In this document: positions 9,205 to 19,218 of the stretch, piece by piece
Position numbering within the stretch: position 1 is the first letter of the stretch
Layout of the letters: the number at the start of each line of letters is the position of its first letter
Notes under the pieces: model-generated
The model's database searches: none
Told to the model about the DNA's origin: nothing
What the model saw: only the letters and a program-made list of their open reading frames with translations
Made by a program: the position numbers and the translations under genes
Source of the DNA: Coptodactyla brooksi
Lineage: Eukaryota > Arthropoda > Insecta > Coleoptera > Scarabaeidae
Reading direction: 5' to 3'
NCBI GenBank assembly: GCA_033557675.1
Contig: JAWQRM010000521.1
Coordinates: forward strand, 1 to 21,757
Length of the DNA: 21,757 nt

Positions 9205-10141
9205 TAAATTAAATGTTTGAAATGTTCCCGTCGCCTATAATACACAATTCACAATGTCTTCTCATGGATTCACGTATGCGTGCAAAAATCCTGGCATATT
9301 CTTAATGATATGACAATACTGCTCAATACGCTATATACTCGCTCAATACTACCCGCTCAATACTGCTCAATACGGTAGAACTTGTACTGCAGGAATGGGG
9401 AAAGTATCCAACAAACGGATACTTTAAGTATTCGTTTGTAGGATACTTAATTCAATCCATCTGCCATGTAGTAATTGTTGAGTTATTCTCTAGCTACGAA
9501 ACTGAAGTAGGTTGGTGCTCTATCACGCATGAAATAGGTCTGATGTAGGATATACAGTGTAACTTCTTCCATAGGAACAGCTAGTTCGCTTTCTAAAAGA
9601 TTCCTGCACATTTGTTCATTTAGTCTCACCGACAGGAAAAATGGGGCTAATTAAGTAATTCCCGATGACTTTGACAAATCACTCATGGATTGCCTTCTGC
9701 CCACTGATGATTGTTATGGTAATTCATAACTGCTGTTTTGGTAAACTGCGCCCCATCACTAAAAAGCACTTTGCATTAAAACTAGTAACTAGACACTGCT
9801 AAAGAAACCATCTACAGAACACTGAATTGCCCTCGCAGTACTCTCCATATTACTGCATTAGATATTTGTAATTCTGTAGCTGCTATCCTAGTGCCTGTTT
9901 CTGGATTCTCTTCCACTATTCCTAGAATTCGTTCCACTAAATGAAGAATTCTTCTTGGAGATTGGAAGTCTGAGCAGAAACCTGCTCGGACTTCGGTAGA
10001 GCTCCCAGTCTCGTCCAATCGGCAGTGAACGGAGACAAAGACTTTCTTGACAGTACAATGTCTTTGAGAACGTCTAGCCTGGTAAACACGCCCAGCTTCT
10101 CCTGTGCTTCCGTTAACCCTCCCACATGTGAAATGACTCAT
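9205..10141 (-). pseudogene. Second transposase relic of the same family, heavily degraded
   Basis: The minus strand keeps one readable 109-codon frame (10141-9812) with the N-terminal helix-turn-helix part: VFVSVHCRLDETGSSTEVRA, RILHLVERILGIVEENPETG, TRIAATELQISNAVIWRVLR. The ENPxTxTRxIAxxLxIS..xVWRVLR pattern is the second HTH of this transposase family. Downstream pieces in other frames are VLFSDGAQFTKTAVMNYHNN (first Asp kept, the next Glu now Gly), QWAEGNP, PFFLSVRLNEQMCRNLLE, FMRDRAPTYFSFVARE (second Asp kept, HDG now RDR) and, near 9280-9205, RESMRRHCELCI as the C-terminus. The third-Asp segment is missing and is replaced by a CTCAATAC repeat. Terminal repeats were not identified. Confidence 0.8.
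9321..9373. repeat. GCTCAATAC short interspersed repeat, four copies
   Basis: GCTCAATAC occurs at 9321, 9341, 9355 and 9365, with a related CAATACT at 9314. It lies inside the degraded transposase, where the third catalytic block should be. Confidence 0.85.
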
Positions 10142-10283
10142 TGTGTGTATACGGAAATTGGAACGAGTGATTTAATACGAATTGGCTTAACCACACTGAC
10201 AGTAAGGAAACGGTTAGTTGATAATCAATGAAAGCAAAAAACAGTTATGCCTAGTTAGATATTATCTTAAGAAGTAAGATATT
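10142..10283. other. Short spacer between relic and repeat copy B
   Basis: No gene is visible. AGATATTA-type words recur imperfectly at about 10256-10285. Confidence 0.3.
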
Positions 10284-10510
10284 ATGTCAAGGAGTAAAAC
10301 TGTTTTGTCCTCGCCATATAGACCTTGAACTATCGGTTTGATCGAAGTTCTCGATCAAACCGATGAGCGCCATATTTTTCATAAAGCACGCTCCAATTTC
10401 TTTCTCAAGTTTATGCTCCTCTTTGTCTATAGCACGCTTTAGATTTCCTTTTAATCTCATTGTCAAATTGATGTATCTTTATTTATAGAAATAATACCTT
10501 ATTATTTTAC
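10284..10510 (-). repeat. Unclassified dispersed repeat, copy B, with 14-bp hairpin
   Basis: This is homologous in the same orientation to 2776-3012 over its whole length, ending at the same TTATTTTAC. It carries a perfect hairpin at 10332-10364 (ATCGGTTTGATCGA, 5-base loop, exact complement) that copy A lacks in this form. A small open frame fills its minus strand. Confidence 0.75.
10287..10460 (-). CDS. Small open frame (57 codons) within repeat copy B, unknown function
   Basis: The frame runs from ATG at 10460 to TGA at 10287-10289. The product is lysine- and glutamate-rich, likely helical (MRLKGNLKRAIDKEEHKLEK, then EIGACFMKNMALIGLIEN), with no Cys/His metal motif, signal peptide or obvious membrane segment. 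The same frame can be followed in copy A with many identical residues but with stops, so both copies may derive from part of a longer coding sequence. The 5' side has a stop three codons before RYINLT-M, so no longer frame exists here. It could be a fragment of a transposon protein or of a retrocopied host gene. Translation of this copy is doubtful. Confidence 0.25.
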   Translation of the reverse strand: MRLKGNLKRAIDKEEHKLEKEIGACFMKNMALIGLIENFDQTDSSRSIWRGQNSFTP

Positions 10511-12286
10511 TTTCGGGTATAATATTATTTTGTGAAACCGAATACTTTATGTATTATTGTGAAGTTTTTCCAATGGCTTTTCTAAAAGGGTTCTTTATTT
10601 TTAAGTTTCAAAAATGTGTCAGTTTATTTGTAAATTTGAGATTGTACGATTATTGCACACGAATATTTTTTAGCACTACTTGGCCAAGCACTGCTAAACA
10701 ATGCCACCATTACACCAAGATTGAAAAATAACTGATCGACACACGTATCACTAACCAAGCTAGCATCATCAGGAGCGAGGAAAAATTGACATGTCTCATC
10801 ACTCCTGATGATGCTAAATAAACAAAAGTGTTTAACATATTGTACATGTTTAACCCTGTTTAACTTTGTTTACAAAGCCCACTTCTTGGGCGCTAGGTTT
10901 GAAAAACCAAAATTCTTTATATTACCGATCATGTAGAGCAATGTTAATCCTTCTAAGTATTTATCTCATCTAACTGTATAAAACATTAAGCTTTTAAAAA
11001 ATTAATTTTAGCTGAATTTTGGTGGGCACTATACCTTCATACATTTTTTCTATAAACAGGTAAGTAAACAAATGTTTAGTGAAAGGCGCTGAACACTGTG
11101 GTATTATTACTAGATCACGAAACATAATTCACAAAATAAACTTAAGTTGAACTACCTAAGTTCAACTGTTATTATTATGAATTATCTACCGAAAGGTGTG
11201 TGTCCTTCAATACTTTATTCCAGAAATAGTAAGAAATACTGGAGTAGAGGAGCTAATAATTACAATTGAGAAGAGAATCACCGTTAATTTCCCAGTTCTT
11301 ATCACAATAATTACGATTCATTTTAAAAATGATATTTCTATATAAATAGTTAAAACTTTTTGCATTGCAACTACAAGATGCATGTACTCGTATATAGATA
11401 GGTGGCATTTTCCGGCAGCATAACGGCCAGTTAATGTTTTACATGACATCCATCTTTAGTACTATTTACCTATTAGCTAAATCAAAGTTTTGAAATGATT
11501 TTATTACATTATTTTATGTAGCTTAGATAAGATCTTCCGAATTACAATCAGATGGATGCAATTTAATCAATCCGGTTTGATTTTGTTCCGAGCCGTAATT
11601 ATTTATCTATGTCATGCTTATGGATGCAGATATTGATAGATTGTGTGACATATATTAAATTCCAATACTTGTAGAAAGTGCTACCATATCAAATAGAAAA
11701 TAACAAGCAAGCAACCAATAACAGGATACGTGGGGCGGCAGAAAACGAAAATAGAAATTATAAATTTGACGGTTTATTATAAACACGGTGATCAATTAGC
11801 GCACTTCATAAAAAATAAACGAATCATCCAGGGTTTCGTAGTCCGGGAACGCCGTGTGAAAAATCGTTCGGGTAATTTAGTGCGCGGCTGTGCGCACAAA
11901 CAAAATAAACGTCCTATAAACGTCACACATCACCATTACCGCCTTTACTTAGCGGGCAATAACTAATTTTGGTTTCTCAGCCGCTCCAGTATTTTATTGG
12001 TTTTATTAGGCAAATGATGTACTAAATTTCCAAAGTAAATAACTTTGCAGCGGTTGTGAAATGATATGTTCTGAAATCAACGAAGGAAATGACTTTATTG
12101 CAGAACCTATTGCTTATATTCAACGTAAAAGGGAAAGATCTAAGGGAAAAGAAATACATATTAAATTTTCTTCTTCGCAATTATTCAATGTAAAACCAAA
12201 CATTCAAATTGACGTGCAGAATTTAACCGCAGTTTCCTCATATTGACCGTCATTGTCGAAATATTGAATTAAACAATGTTACTTTT

Positions 12287-12288
<2 letters not shown>
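10511..12288. other. Non-coding AT-rich region with hairpins and one unassigned small frame
   Basis: No recognisable gene is present. A 15-bp perfect inverted repeat TAGCATCATCAGGAG lies at 10761-10775 and 10802-10816. A 9-bp fold-back AGTTGAACT/AGTTCAACT lies near 11150-11175. From about 11730 to 11960 the DNA is richer in CpG. It is open for 78 codons without an ATG start, and I do not trust it as coding. A plus-strand frame 12061-12246 (ATG start, 61 codons, lysine-rich, unrecognised) follows an acceptor-like TTTGCAG at about 12050. It could be a short exon, but nothing supports this further. Confidence 0.4.
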
Positions 12289-12333
<45 letters not shown>

Positions 12334-12344
12334 GTGTGTGTGTC
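12289..12344. repeat. Compound microsatellite (TA)n then (GT)n
   Basis: About 21 TA units run to 12331, followed by five to six GT units. Confidence 0.97.
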
Positions 12345-12359
12345 TAGTTAAAATAACCA

Positions 12360-13545
12360 GAATTTATATTTGTACAACAACTCTTGAAATCAAACTAATT
12401 AGGGGATAATAAACATTTAAAATTCTTTTTGCACTTGTACAGAAAATCAAGCAAATTCACACTTTAAGTTAATTTACTAGGTAACGGATTGGTGAAAGTC
12501 TGTTCATATTTTGAGTAACCGGAATGAGCAGTTGTAACAAATTTTGGAATTGGTTTTATGGCCATTATTTTTAAGATAGGGAAAAAGTAAACAATCATTT
12601 ATAAGTAATTACAAGTGAAATATTGTATATACGTCTAATTCCTCTTTCGTTTATGCATCCTTTATTAAAATATTTAATATTCTATTGTAAAAAAATGTTC
12701 TTTAACTCTACTTTATTTATTATGAATTATGCATGTATTATAATGAACTTGTTATTTTATTTTGTTAAGTTCTGAATGTCCAGGATCTCTTCTAACATAT
12801 ACAACAAGTTCCTCATTTTGTATGCGTCATTACTGTTAACATATTTAATTTTATCTATCTTTTATAAATCATATAAGCTTAACTGAAATTAATTACCATA
12901 GTATCATTGAACTATACTGAAATTATATCGCCGGGCTTGTAAATTTATAACAACTATTAAAATTAAACTGGTTAGGGGATATTAAACATGTCAAAGAAAT
13001 GTTGAAAATGATACTGAAAATCAAGAGAATTTAAACTATACCAATTCTTTAAGTAAAACATTAGTTAACGCCTGATTGACTGCTTATATTTCTAGTAATC
13101 CGGATAAGCATTGCATCTTCTAATTATCTCGAAATGGTTATTTCCAATTGCAACAAGTTTTTGAGATAGGGAAAAAGTAAATAATCGTAGCTTGGTAGTA
13201 ATAATTTATTTGTAAATTATGTACGATTCAAGCAATTATAATTACAATGTTGTAAATCGCGTCTAATTCCTCTCTCGTTTATGTATCTTTCATTAGCATG
13301 TCTAATGTTCTATTGTAAAAAAATGTTTCTCTTTAATTCTATTAGTGGAACATTTTGTTATGAATTATGCATGTATTATAATGAGCTTGTTATTTTGTTC
13401 TGTTCAGTTGTGAATGTTCAGGATCTCTTCTAATATATAATAAGGTCTTTATTTTGTATGTGTCATGATATTTAATTTTATCTCTTTTTTATACATCTTA
13501 TAAGCTTAACTGAAATTGCTAATCATGGTGTAATGATCCATGCTA
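12360..13545. repeat. Diverged tandem duplication, two units of about 0.58-0.6 kb
   Basis: Unit 1 starts near 12360 and unit 2 near 12940. Matching landmarks, in order, are TTAGGGGATA (12399 and 12972), GATAGGGAAAAAGTAA (12575 and 13175), CGTCTAATTCCTCT, TATGAATTATGCATGTATTA (about 12720 and 13360), AGGATCTCTTCTAA, and ATAAGCTTAACTGAAATT (about 12873 and 13500). The offset grows from 573 to 627 bases, so indels have accumulated and the duplication is old. No coding frame is shared. Confidence 0.88.
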
Positions 13546-13679
13546 ATCTATGAAAGCATAGATGGAAATACTGTACGAAATTAATCCTAAAGTATTTCGA
13601 AATAAATATTCGATATCTTTCAGTAATTTTCAGCTTCTTAAAGTTTATATTTCCAAATTAACTTATGGATAAATAATCA

Positions 13680-14070
13680 CCTGCTATCCAGTTTTCGGTT
13701 GTCGCTTTGCGCCGAAACGTTGAGCTTTCAGGCAGGACAGCAAGTCCGAAATCCTGCCGGTGCCTTTGATGCAGCGCGCAAGTGGAGAATTTCAATTTTC
13801 CGAATACCATCGGGTCCCGCCCCGTGCGATGCGACCGCTAAATTGCGGTAATAAGGACAAATTACGTCCAATTTATATCGCAATGATATTTTTAATTTAC
13901 TGTCAACGCTTACTGCGAAGAAGAAAAAGCCTAAATCGCGCCCAGTTGCTTCTCGTCGAGTGCCAGCGATTGCCGACGGCAACTGTCTGTCCACTTCCAT
14001 CTCGCATAGGTGCAATTATGAATCGAGAGAATTTTGCTCGAAAAAACAGATTGTCCTGCTCCGGGTGAAG
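13680..14070. other. CpG-rich island in AT-rich surroundings, candidate regulatory DNA
   Basis: Composition changes abruptly, with many CG dinucleotides (for example CGGGTCCCGCCCCGTGCGAT at about 13809-13828). The interval is open on both strands for 95-102 codons, as expected of GC-rich sequence. The products (arginine- and leucine-rich on plus) match nothing I know. No splice borders fit either frame well. I read it as a possible enhancer or promoter rather than an exon. Confidence 0.4.
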
Positions 14071-14332
14071 TGCGGTTTATCATTTTCTTATTGAGGGATT
14101 CTCATGCGCACTTTTTGGAATTTCTAAAGAACTGTAGAGACTTGTTTTTTGAATATCGCCAAAATTGTTTCATTAACTTCCTAAAATAATATGTGTGTAA
14201 TTTAAATTATTATAGGCAAAGTAGTGATTCACCCCAGAAAACCAATATTAAAATAAAATTGAAAAAGATTATCAAGATAGGCACGGAAATTGAAGATTGT
14301 AGTAAGCTTGATATATTTTTACTTATTTTCAG

Positions 14333-14523
14333 GACTACTTAATATGCAAACATCATTCGTATCCCTCGACATTCATTGCATGGATCTAGTGGGAGAAAAC
14401 CTGATTGAAATATATTATAATTTATGTTGTATTACTTGGGCGGCAATTCTTCAAATTTTAGTAGCAGTAGCAGTTTCAATTTGTTTTGAAACTGTACAAC
14501 AATACAAAGATAGAATTTCTTAA
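14333..14523 (+). CDS. Terminal exon of a membrane protein, tetraspanin-like C-terminus
   Basis: A pyrimidine-rich acceptor (ATATTTTTACTTATTTTCAG, ending at 14332) precedes an open frame to TAA at 14521-14523, with overlapping AATAAA signals a few bases downstream. The 63 residues read LLNMQTSFVSLDIHCMDLVG, ENLIEIYYNLCCITWAAI, LQILVAVAVSICFETVQQYK and DRIS. There is one strong hydrophobic segment (about residues 32-53) with a short polar tail. The pattern Cys, L, a short amphipathic stretch, then a final helix with LQIL and a Cys before a YK tail resembles the last loop and fourth membrane helix of tetraspanins, which organise membrane protein clusters. This is a weak family match. No upstream exon (CCG motif, TM1-3) was found in the window. 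If the zinc-finger gene's intron spans this site, the exon lies within it on the opposite strand. Confidence 0.45.
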
Positions 14524-14527
14524 AAAT

Positions 14528-14537
14528 AATAAATAAA
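14528..14537 (+). terminator. Polyadenylation signals after the terminal exon
   Basis: Two overlapping AATAAA hexamers start at 14528 and 14532, 5-9 bases after the stop codon. They support a short 3' UTR for the exon ending at 14523. Confidence 0.5.
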
Positions 14538-14882
14538 TACATTTCCAAAATGGTTATTTTAAAAAAAACCTTCCTACTGCATGATTAATATAATAAAAAT
14601 TAAAAATATTTAAAACATAAATAATTTATTACCTGATTTTTCTAGATTTCTTACGACATTCGTTATCATAATATTCTCGTACACATAATAAATTTCTTAT
14701 AATTTATAATCAACATTTCTCTACTAAGCTCCATAAGCTTAAATGTTATTATTAAAATAAGAGTTATCTGCAAATATATTATGTTAATCTCAATTTTTCA
14801 AATTCAAGTTTTTTCTTGAATTCAATGTTTTGTACTTAATACTGCTTGGTTTATAGATGTGATTTAGTATTAATAATATTCA

Positions 14883-14940
14883 ATGCGGTTTAGCAAATTC
14901 ATTCTGCTAAACCGCATGTGAGAAAACGTTTTTCTCACAT
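14883..14940. repeat. Two adjacent hairpins
   Basis: ATGCGGTTTAGCA (14883-14895) pairs with 14905-14917 (13 bp, 9-base loop). Immediately after, ATGTGAGAAAA (14916-14926) pairs with 14930-14940 (11 bp, 3-base loop). CAATG at 14881 can also pair with the CATTG just past the second hairpin. The stems are too short for a typical microRNA precursor. Confidence 0.85.
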
Positions 14941-14999
14941 TGCTTTCTGTTGAAAAATCAGAACTTTTTGGTAAAAGTCGGCTAGTAGGTTTTGAAGCC

Positions 15000-17900
15000 T
15001 GATACTGAATAGAGTGACAATAGAAAAATATACAATATCATTTTGAAAATATAATGTAATAATTTAATAATTTTAACTTGTTTAATCTACTTATTATCAA
15101 CAAACTGCGAACAAATAAACTTGTTTTTTAATAGTTTTTACACTATGATTTTGTTTAATATATTATCAATATTTTCCGCGATTTTTATAAAGAAAACTTC
15201 ATTATCTAAATTGAATTGAAACATTGCAACTACATGCCCTTAACGCATAATAAATATTCAGAATAATATTGATAATATAATACAAGAATTAAATACTTTT
15301 AGTTTGTTACATTCAGATACTAACAGAAAAATACAGAAGATATTGTTTTTCTCATTTTTTGCATCGTAAAGTTTTCCCCACATTAAAAGTAGTTCTGAGT
15401 GTTTTTACACCTTAATTTCGTTTAATAATTTTGAATAATATTGATAACATAATGTGACAATTTAGTAGGTTGTTTGTTTGTTAGTTGTTTCTTACATTCA
15501 TCATTAATTTCATTTTCTCATCCTTTGTATCGTAATGCTTCAGTCAATTTTTCCGAAGAAAAATTGTACCCAAGAAAAATGTATTGATTCTTAAAAAATA
15601 AATTAACTTTAAAAAAATGTTAAAATTACATATTAATTTTATATTATTGTTTATATTGATGAAAGTTATAATCCGGAACAGCTTTCCAGGTATTAATTTT
15701 TAATCAAGACAGTCCTATTTTTTTTTAATATAAATCAAAACTTTTATGTAATTTAATGTCCTCGGTTGAAAAACAACACAACTAGTAAGATTTAAAATTC
15801 AGTTCTGCTCTCAATATTCCTGCTGCTTTTTTGGTTATCATCAATAAGTATAAAAACAATACTACTTAATTCAATCGTTAGATTATGATTTTTATTCTTT
15901 ATTATGATTTCTTCAATCACTCACAAACGATCTAAGTATATTTTTCTTGCAATTCTGATTAACGTTTTCCAGAAAGTCATTCCAGATTTAACCAAAACTC
16001 CATTAAGTCTAAATTAAAAATTCCATATAATTTACATGCTTGCTTAATAAACAACTCAAGTTGTTGGGGTTAAGATTCAGCACTTCACTGAATATGTCTA
16101 CAATAGTTTAAAATAAAATACCTTCCTTTTAAACTTCGGTCATGTCATGTAATTGGGATAAATTGAATTGTTGGGTTATGATTGTATTTTTTATGATTCT
16201 ACGGGTTAGAATATTTTCTCCCTTTACATTTATTTTTATTATTTACAGCGATTTCTTCAATTATCAACAAATTGCCATAAACATACTTTACTTGTATATA
16301 CGGTGAACGTTTCAGCGAGATTTACATTATAACTTTTAGTTGTCATATCAAAGCACAATTTTAAAGCAATATTTATTTCTTTATGTAATTGAAAAAATAT
16401 TTTTGATTGCATTTTTCATAGAATTGAATCAGATATTATATTTCCTTTATTTATTTGATTTTATAAAGAAACCATTAACTGTCTAAGGATATTATAAGGT
16501 TTTGGCCATGTAGGCAAAAGCTGCTCTAAAAACCTATGTTGATATCATTTACTTAGCTGATAAGTAACACAACTTATGGGGTTTAAAATTCAAGACATTC
16601 ATATTTCAACTTTTACTTGAAATTATCTCAAAAAAGGATTTTTCACATCGTTTCGGATTTTTCACTTTGTTAAATGATTTATTGGTTGGTTTTATAAAAA
16701 AAATGCGTTTTCCGAATATTTGAAACAATGTTGGTCATGCAGTTACAGGCTGATGTTAATACTTATTTTTACAGTAACGATTTATTTCAAGTTCAGAAAT
16801 ATAATCAGAGACTGTCTCCTGGATGTTAATTTCAGATTTAACCAAGGCTGTATTAATGCTTTTTGGTCTAAATGTCAAATTTTATTAAATCTAAAATTTA
16901 CATTCTCAGTTAATTAATTATCTTAATTTACTTAAGTAAATTAATTATCTTTGTGTTTAACTAGTGAGATTTCAGGAAAATCACTGAGATTTCAGGAAAA
17001 CTTTTCGGATGAACGAAATTTTTTGCTCATGATTATTTTTATTTAGTTTCATTCTGCAGCTAGGAGAGTATTTTTTATTTGTGTTTATTTTATAGAGTTT
17101 ATAATAATTTTTTCAATTGTCAACCAACGGTCATAACCATACCTTCCATGTATATATGATTAATGTTTTGGGTGAAATATATGTTGTAACCTTAATTGTC
17201 TTATCGAAACACAACTTAAAAGCAATATATATTTTAATGTAATTATATTAAAAAAGTATTCTTCATTGGGTTTTTGCAGCACTCCATTTAGATATTATCA
17301 ATCGGATTTCATTTGACATTAATTTTCTTTTATTTGTTTGATAGCTTTATAAATAAAACTAATTCGCTGAACGCATTATAAAATTTCTATCATGTTTTTA
17401 CAAAGAAAACATAATTTCCATAAGACGTAACAAATTGTTTACGAACACAATCAGATACTATTTCTTAGATATTTATTCCAGTTTTAATCAAGGCTATCTT
17501 AATCTTTTCGAGTGGTAAGTTTCAGCATTATACATATTTTTACGTATTCAATTAACTTATGTATCTTAATTATCTTTGTGTTTGATCAGTTTGGAGTGAT
17601 CTTTCAAAGAAGTTTTCATTTCTTTTTTATTCTACAGCTAAATATATTTCTATTTGTGTTTATTTTTGATTGTTTAAAATGTTTTCAGTTGTCAACGAAC
17701 TACCAAAAATGATATTCATTTTATTTATCTCAAAACAACTATTTTTTATCCCGCTTTAGGTATTAATTTTCCCTTATTTGTTTGATGGTGTAGTAACGAA
17801 AAATTAATTGTTAGAACGAATTATAAAGTTTTGAAATTTTTAACCACAAAGCTTTAAAGTATAAATGTATAAACTATCTTAAATTCCCTAACATTATTTG

Positions 17901-19060
17901 ATACTGTTTTCGAGATCTTCGTTTTTGATCCAAGCAAAGCTACTCTAATCTGTTTGACTTGATGTCAAAAGATGTATATGCTAAAACATGCACTGCACTC
18001 GATATTTCTGTATTTTAACATAATATATTTTTACAGAATTAATGAAATGAAGAGTTATTATAATTATATTTAAGTAAGTATTAATTACGTTTGTGATAAA
18101 GCTTTAAAGTATAAATGCATAAAGTATCTTAAATTCCCTAACGTAATCTGGAACTGCTTTCGAGATCTTCGTTTTTGATCCAAGCAAAGCTACTCTAATC
18201 TGTTTGACTTGATGTCAAAAGATGTATATGCTAAAAGGTGCACTGCACTCAACATTTCTGTATTTTAATGTAATATATTTTTGCAGAATTAATCAAATTA
18301 ATCAAAAGAATTATGTGTTTCTGATTAAACTGTGAGATTTCAGCAAATAAATAATAAAGTGCTTTTCTCGTATATCCAATTAATATTTTGTTGAGATTCG
18401 CATTATCAGTTTTACTTGTCATATTATAGCAGAACTTTAAAATACTATTTATTTTTTATTGTAATGTCTAAACAGAGTATTTTTATTGCGCTTTTATACA
18501 ATTGCGTCTAGAATTATTTTATCAGGTATTCATTTTCCTTTATTTCTTCAATGGATTTACAATGAAAATTAATTGTTTGAAGGTGTTATACATTTTTTGT
18601 CATCCAGGTAAAAGCTAATTTTTAACCAACCATTTATCTTAAATTCCGAAACATAATCAGATGCAGTTATCTAGATATTCAATTCAGATTCAATCAAGAC
18701 TGACTTAATAGCATTTTAGAATAAAGTATTTTGATAGAATTAATTAACTTTAGTATGTTAATCGCTTTTGTTTTTAATCAGTTGGCACTGGGATTTCAGG
18801 TAAAACTTTCTGATTAATGCAATATTTCTTTTCTGCTTGCTTTTTGTCTCTTCTTGTTGTTTATTGAGTTTTCTTGTATATCTTTCTTTGGTTGTCATAT
18901 CAAAACGCAATTTTGAATATTTCTTTCTTGATGTGATGATCTCAAAAAATATTTTTGATTGCGTTTGTGCAGGATTGAATCTAGACTTCTTTTATCAAAT
19001 AACTAATGTGCGCTTCATATAGGTGTCTGAGATTTTCATTTTTGATCATAATCTTGTTAT
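15000..19060. repeat. Array of old, diverged tandem repeats (units about 0.4-0.85 kb)
   Basis: The same ordered landmarks recur along the region. TTGTCATATCAAAGCACAAT-like words followed by AAAGCAATATTT occur near 16341, 17198, 18415 and 18891. ATTTTTGATTGC(G)TTTTT followed by an AG occurs near 16398, 17260, 18480 and 18950. TTATTTGTTTGAT followed by AATTAATTGT and a TTATAA-rich block occurs near 16455, 17330, 17776 and 18540. ATAATCAGATACTGTTTTCTAGAT-like blocks with AATCAAGGCTA occur near 16800, 17450, 17905, 18155 and 18655. GTGAGATTTCAGG occurs near 16965, 18325 and 18788. Looser relatives reach back to about 15000-16100. There is no shared coding frame. The array begins directly inside the presumed first intron of the zinc-finger gene. 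Confidence 0.7.
17848..18298. repeat. Young 250-bp tandem duplication inside the array
   Basis: GCTTTAAAGTATAAATG occurs at 17851 and 18101. The following ~200 bases are nearly identical, including the run TTTTTGATCCAAGCAAAGCT and GACTTGATGTCAAAAGATGT. The period is 250. It is much more similar than the other units, so it formed later. Confidence 0.93.
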
Positions 19061-19136
19061 TCAATTGTTGGTCCTAAATTATGATTGGTCCTAACATCAT
19101 CCTAACTCTCCATCAAAGTTTAATTCTTTGACTTAC

Positions 19137-19218
19137 CGATATTGTTTTGCGGCGGTGCTGGAACACCGTCTTCTTCTTCAAGGTGTCTGATGGGCCTGCT
19201 CTGCTTCCTCCGCGACAT
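19137..19218 (-). CDS. First coding exon of a C2H2 zinc-finger repressor (Sall/spalt, FOG/u-shaped or BCL11 class)
   Basis: ATG at 19218 begins MSRRKQSRPIRHLEEEDGVP followed by APPQNNI, and the exon stops after one base of codon 28 at a consensus donor (GTAAGT, 19136-19131), so it is a phase-1 exon of 82 coding bases. The N-terminal MSRRKQxxP peptide is the motif by which Sall, FOG and BCL11 proteins bind the RBBP4/7 subunit of the NuRD corepressor in the nucleus. A 27-codon phase-1 first exon resembles Sall genes. The Ser at position 7 and the acidic run after it resemble FOG. I cannot choose between spalt and u-shaped from this exon. An in-frame TAG at 19324-19326 lies upstream with no earlier in-frame ATG, which fixes the start. 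The zinc fingers must lie in later exons, and none is visible in the window. Confidence 0.72.

Noticed and set aside
11730..11966. 78-codon plus-strand frame, basic product.
   Set aside because: It has no ATG start, no splice evidence and no known similarity.
13728..14068. Two opposing ~100-codon frames in the CpG-rich block.
   Set aside because: Both strands are open because GC-rich DNA has few stops; no motif, start context or splice border favours either.
16240..18970. Repeated pyrimidine-AG words in the tandem units, suggesting a Dscam-like series of alternative exons.
   Set aside because: The sequence after each AG has no shared open frame and is full of stops; the similarity is at DNA level only.
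15000..19060. Possible CRISPR-like or satellite array.
   Set aside because: Units are hundreds of bases long, diverged and without regular short repeat-spacer structure; the context is eukaryotic.
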